NCBI GenBank assembly: GCA_938042205.1
Contig: CALIRS010000196.1
Span: forward strand, 1-16,145
Direction: 5' to 3'
Source of the DNA: an uncultured bacterium
GTDB lineage: Bacteria > Actinomycetota > Aquicultoria > SKW223
DNA length: 16,145 bases
Shown: positions 13,161 through 16,145 of the stretch, piece after piece
How positions within the stretch are numbered: position 1 is the stretch's first letter
How the letters are laid out: the number at the start of each line of letters is the position of its first letter
Notes under the pieces: generated by a model
What the model was told of the DNA's origin: nothing
What the model saw: the letters and a program-made list of their open reading frames with translations, nothing else
The model's database searches: none
Made by a program: the position numbers and the translations under genes

Positions 13161-14552
13161 TTAATTCACCTTTATGGATTTTCCACCCTTTCGGGATAAT
13201 TCTACCTTATGGGTTGCACAGCTCAAACAGGGATCATAGCACCTGACAGCCATCTCAATTCTATTAAGCATCCCCTCGGTGACATTTCCATTTTTTATGT
13301 ATTCTTTTGCCACCTGAGCTACTGCCAGATTGATCGCCTGATTGTTATGAGATGTAGCTACGATGATGTTTGCTTTTCTAATCCTCGATGTATCATCTGT
13401 CCAGTAATGATGAATCAACACACCGCGTGGCGCTTCGATAACTCCTACGCCTTCTCCTTCTTTCCTCTCAACTTTTACACGCACCTCAGTGGAAACAATT
13501 TCATCATCCTCTAAAAGTTCACGGGCTCTTTCAACAGCATAAAGTAACTCTATTAATCTCGCATAATGATAGTAAAGCGAACCGGAAACAGGTTTATTTC
13601 CACCCAACTTCTTGAAATTTTTATGTTCTTCTCGAGCCAATGGCGTGTTTATACTTTCCGCTACATTTAGCCTCGCTAGGGGGGCAACTCTATAAATTCC
13701 ATTTTGCCAGCCCATCTTTTTATAATAAGGAAACTTCATCCATGAATAGCTTTCTACATGTTCATCTATATAGTCAAGATAACTTTCTGGTCTAAATTCT
13801 TCAATAACTTCTCCATCGGAACTTATAAATCTTAAATCACCATCATAAAGCTCAAGATTACCATTTTTTACCATTCCTAAATATCCTGTTTTAATATCTC
13901 CAAATCGAGGAAAAATATCAGAATATTTTTCCAAAATATCATGTCCTATGCTTATAGCAAGTTTTGCCATCGAGATTGCTTCCTCTGTTTCTTTCAGCAA
14001 ATGGAAGCGGTCTTCATGTGATAATGGGCGGCTCATCCCGCCAGGAATTGCAGTAACCGGATTAGTTGCACGACCGGCAACTTTCTCAATAATATTTTGT
14101 CCTATCTGGCGCAAACGAATCGCCTTCGCTGCCAGTTCAGGAGAAGTTGATGCAATACCAGCAATATTTCTAACCGAGGGATCACTATCTGGTCCTATTA
14201 GAAAGTCCGGGGCTGTCAAATAGAAAAAGTGAAGGGAATGAGAATGAATGATCTGTCCCATATGCATAAGCTCCCGAAGCATTTTTGCTGCATCAGGTAT
14301 TTGAACGCCAAACAGAGCATCACATGCTTTAGCAGCCGCCAAGTGATGGCTTACGGGGCATATACCACAAATCTTGGTAGTAATGATTGGCATGTCTGCA
14401 GCCATCCTGCCTTCGCAAAATTTTTCAAATCCGCGAAATTCAAGAACATGGAATCTTGCCGACTCAACATTTCCATCATCGTCAAGATGAATAGTAACCT
14501 TTCCGTGTCCTTCTAAACGAGTAACTGGGTCTATTCTTAAAACCTTGCTCAT
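13161..14552 (-). CDS. mvhA: [NiFe] hydrogenase large subunit, MvhA type
   Basis: Catalytic subunit carrying the Ni-Fe(CN)2CO centre, of the cytoplasmic F420-non-reducing (group 3c-like) hydrogenases. 463 aa. Nickel ligands: Cys62 and Cys65 in TTKICGICPVSHH (58-70), and Cys442 and Cys445 in DPCLSCATH (440-448). The N-terminal IDPVTRLEGHGKV (7-19) is the large-subunit signature. Fifteen residues follow His448, consistent with the C-terminal peptide that a specific endopeptidase removes after nickel insertion; no such peptidase gene is in the window. The ATG at 14552 has GGAGG upstream and overlaps the mvhG stop by four bases (ATGA). The gene order mvhD-mvhG-mvhA supports an electron path from H2 to an Hdr-type complex. 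Family secure; the exact subgroup rests on context. Confidence 0.95.
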   Translation of the reverse strand: MSKVLRIDPVTRLEGHGKVTIHLDDDGNVESARFHVLEFRGFEKFCEGRMAADMPIITTKICGICPVSHHLAAAKACDALFGVQIPDAAKMLRELMHMGQIIHSHSLHFFYLTAPDFLIGPDSDPSVRNIAGIASTSPELAAKAIRLRQIGQNIIEKVAGRATNPVTAIPGGMSRPLSHEDRFHLLKETEEAISMAKLAISIGHDILEKYSDIFPRFGDIKTGYLGMVKNGNLELYDGDLRFISSDGEVIEEFRPESYLDYIDEHVESYSWMKFPYYKKMGWQNGIYRVAPLARLNVAESINTPLAREEHKNFKKLGGNKPVSGSLYYHYARLIELLYAVERARELLEDDEIVSTEVRVKVERKEGEGVGVIEAPRGVLIHHYWTDDTSRIRKANIIVATSHNNQAINLAVAQVAKEYIKNGNVTEGMLNRIEMAVRCYDPCLSCATHKVELSRKGGKSIKVN

Positions 14553-15460
14553 TTTTCAAACCTCCTATTTTTTATAGTCGTAGGGATAATTGATATTGGA
14601 AGAGAAAAACGGTATCCAGTACCAACTATATCTTCCATAATCATTAGTCCGCCAGCTGGTAATAATGAGGCGAGAGCGTTTACAATTTTTGCACCCTGTT
14701 CACGAGCAAGATCAGTTGGACCCTGGCAGCCACGGCAGGGAAAGTTTCCTTTTGTGGGGCAGTTTGCACTGCAACCTGCTCGAGTAGCCGGACCCATGCA
14801 TAGAACACCCTGCTCAATAAAACAGTGTTTGTCATCAATATGGTCAAGCTCGGGAACTGTATTTACAAAATCAGTAACAAATTCTCTTTTAGGTATCCAC
14901 ATTTTATCCTGCATTCTCCGACATTCATAACAGACACTGTGTGTTGGAAGTTTAAACTCCTTTCCTTTAACAACTGTCAGAAGAGCCTCTTTAATGGTTG
15001 CAGGAAGAGGTGGACATCCAGGAATATAACAATCTACTTTTACCAGCTTATCGATGGGTTTAACCGACGGTAGTATTTTCGGTATTTCTTGATCATCAGG
15101 AATTAATCCTTCAGAGGTACTTTCACTCGTGATATATCCTCGTTTTATAACTTCCTTCACAGGGAAAAGGTTTCTTAAACCTGGCACCCCACCATAACAA
15201 GCGCATGTACCAAGCGCAATCAAAACTTCTGACTGTCTCCTCATCTCTTTTAATACATGTTCACTATGAGTATTTCCAACACCACCTTCAACAATCCCGA
15301 CTGAAACTTCAGGTATCTCTTTGCTGTCTACCAGCGGTGAGTATTTGATATCGACTACTTCAAGCAAATCAAGAAGCTCAGAGTGAGTGTCAAGCAAGGC
15401 GATATGACACCCTGAACACCCTTGAAGCCAGCATGTGGCGATAGATACTTTTTTATTCAT
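14549..15460 (-). CDS. mvhG: [NiFe] hydrogenase small subunit, MvhG type
   Basis: Electron-transfer subunit with three Fe-S clusters, passing electrons from the Ni-Fe site of MvhA to MvhD. 303 aa from the ATG at 15460, which has GAGG eight bases upstream; the in-frame GTG at 15469 and ATG at 15466 are too close to that site. No twin-arginine signal, so the enzyme is cytoplasmic. Proximal cluster: Cys15 and Cys18 (LQGCSGCH) with later GTCACYGG and PGCPP. Distal and medial clusters: C-terminal cysteines in VCYECRRM, CFIEQGVLCMGP, GCSANCPTKG and FPCRGCQG, a pattern shared with MvhG and FrhG. It begins 27 bases after the end of the HdrA-MvhD gene. A role in H2 oxidation coupled to ferredoxin and disulfide or other acceptor reduction follows from the neighbours. 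Confidence 0.94.
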   Translation of the reverse strand: MNKKVSIATCWLQGCSGCHIALLDTHSELLDLLEVVDIKYSPLVDSKEIPEVSVGIVEGGVGNTHSEHVLKEMRRQSEVLIALGTCACYGGVPGLRNLFPVKEVIKRGYITSESTSEGLIPDDQEIPKILPSVKPIDKLVKVDCYIPGCPPLPATIKEALLTVVKGKEFKLPTHSVCYECRRMQDKMWIPKREFVTDFVNTVPELDHIDDKHCFIEQGVLCMGPATRAGCSANCPTKGNFPCRGCQGPTDLAREQGAKIVNALASLLPAGGLMIMEDIVGTGYRFSLPISIIPTTIKNRRFEK

Positions 15461-15487
15461 CCTCATCACCTCTTACACTTTAAAAAA

Positions 15488-16145
15488 TCACTTTAGATTC
15501 GCGAAATGTTCCATAGCTTTATTGATGCACTTTGAACCTTCACATGGGGAAACACCTAGAATCAAAAGTCTCTCCGGATCTATGCCTCTACTTCTTAAAA
15601 TTTCACGGAAGAGATTTGCTCTCCTTCCAAGATCAATATTTCCAACAATGTTGCGACAGTGACCTTCTTTGCAAACACAGACTACAACGCCATCAAAACC
15701 TCTTCTAAATGCTTCCAGAATTAACTGCGTATCTATCCTGCCTCCGCATTTAACCCTTAGGGGAAGATAACTTGCAGGATAATTCACTTGTTCATAAGCT
15801 GCATAATCGATAGCAGGGTAACCGCATCCTTCACATGCGAAGTATAAAATCTTTGGACTTCCGTTAGCTTTAAATTTGCTTAAGATATCAATGCTTGAAA
15901 GTAAGAAGTCTTTTGTATAACTCTTTAGGTCTCTAGCACCTGTTGGACAGGAAGTGACGCAATTTCCACACCCCCGACATCTTTCGTAATCAATAACTGA
16001 AAGATGCCTTGCAGTATCGATGGTTGAGGCGTTAAAAATGCATGTTTTTACGCAGGTACCGCATCCGCCACAGATTTCTTCATCAACTCTGGAAATGAAC
16101 AGTTCATGGTTAATTGTTCTTTTGTTGAGAACATTAGAAATTGCC
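15488..16145 (-). CDS. HdrA-MvhD fusion protein, C-terminal part (5' end outside window)
   Basis: By hand translation the minus-strand frame is open from the right edge to the TGA at 15488-15490 (218 codons), so a start at the GTG at 15787 would be an internal false start. N-terminal part here: two [4Fe-4S] motifs of the HdrA C-terminal ferredoxin domain, CGGCGTCVKTC (bases 16040-16072) and CRGCGNCVTSCP (15947-15979). From about 15862 onward comes the MvhD domain: PKILYFACEGCGYPAIDYAA, VKCGGRIDTQLILEAF, VCVCKEGHCRNIVGN and ILGVSPCEGSKC, whose cysteines hold the [2Fe-2S] cluster linking hydrogenase to HdrA. HdrA carries the bifurcating FAD upstream, if a full HdrA precedes. Fusion of HdrA with MvhD is known in some bacteria and archaea. 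An mvhD preceded by a ferredoxin-only module cannot be ruled out. Confidence 0.9.
   Translation of the reverse strand, partial: AISNVLNKRTINHELFISRVDEEICGGCGTCVKTCIFNASTIDTARHLSVIDYERCRGCGNCVTSCPTGARDLKSYTKDFLLSSIDILSKFKANGSPKILYFACEGCGYPAIDYAAYEQVNYPASYLPLRVKCGGRIDTQLILEAFRRGFDGVVVCVCKEGHCRNIVGNIDLGRRANLFREILRSRGIDPERLLILGVSPCEGSKCINKAMEHFANLK

Noticed and set aside
15488..15787. Stand-alone MvhD starting at the GTG at 15787
   Set aside because: The frame continues upstream without a stop and encodes two further ferredoxin motifs; the GTG lies in the middle of the MvhD domain.
1..16145. tRNA, rRNA, CRISPR arrays, riboswitches
   Set aside because: I saw no regularly spaced repeats, tRNA-like cloverleaf arms or rRNA sequence; the only repeat family found is the 37-base element.

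Overview
This window looks like chromosomal DNA from a strictly anaerobic, hydrogen-metabolising bacterium of low GC (hand counts near 40 %). Bacterial signs are NrdR, HspR with a HAIR-type operator, clear Shine-Dalgarno sites and Rho-independent terminators. HspR, several starts that look leaderless, and a methanogen-type MvhAGD/HdrA module would fit a deep-branching Gram-positive or actinobacterial-type anaerobe or a candidate phylum, but the taxonomy is a weak inference. The first ~107 bases are GC-richer (60 of 107 bases) and encode a peptide foreign to the gene they continue, so the left edge is probably a chimeric junction.

Left third (1-5532): NrdR fragment (minus); a membrane-anchored NodB-type polysaccharide deacetylase (plus); 5-formyl-THF cyclo-ligase and a stand-alone Lrp/AsnC ligand-binding (RAM) protein (minus, tightly linked); an unrecognised 176-182 aa protein (plus); a soluble P-type-ATPase-like HAD protein (minus); the heat-shock pair hsp20-hspR (plus), with a 21-nt HAIR-like inverted repeat over the hsp20 -35 box and a terminator hairpin between the genes; and a membrane-anchored ApbE flavin transferase (minus).

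Middle (5588-11154): three closely spaced genes encode the parts of a 2-hydroxyacyl-CoA-dehydratase-activase-like machine (COG3580, COG3581 and a BadF/HgdC-type ATPase). After a short repeat-containing gap comes an NfnAB-type pair (ferredoxin:NADP+ transhydrogenase or sulfide dehydrogenase). Both units handle low-potential electrons, so they may be linked through ferredoxin, which is inference.

Next (11212-12722): a secreted C-terminally anchored Ig-like protein (plus) converges on a small Sec-exported beta-rich protein (minus) across a shared bidirectional terminator. They resemble a WxL/DUF916-like surface pair.

Right end (12916-16145, all minus): the 3' part of an HdrA-MvhD fusion gene (cut by the window edge), then mvhG, mvhA and a small unknown ORF. 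This is a group 3c-type [NiFe] hydrogenase that would feed an HdrA flavin-bifurcating module. Two copies of a 37-nt element (35/37 identical) sit just after the 3' ends of the activase operon and the hydrogenase operon, in the same orientation relative to the upstream genes.

Start sites differ from the longest reading frame in several places: hsp20 at 3684, apbE at 5532, nfnA at 8883, the small exported protein at 12722, mvhG at 15460, and the HdrA-MvhD frame stays open to the right edge.
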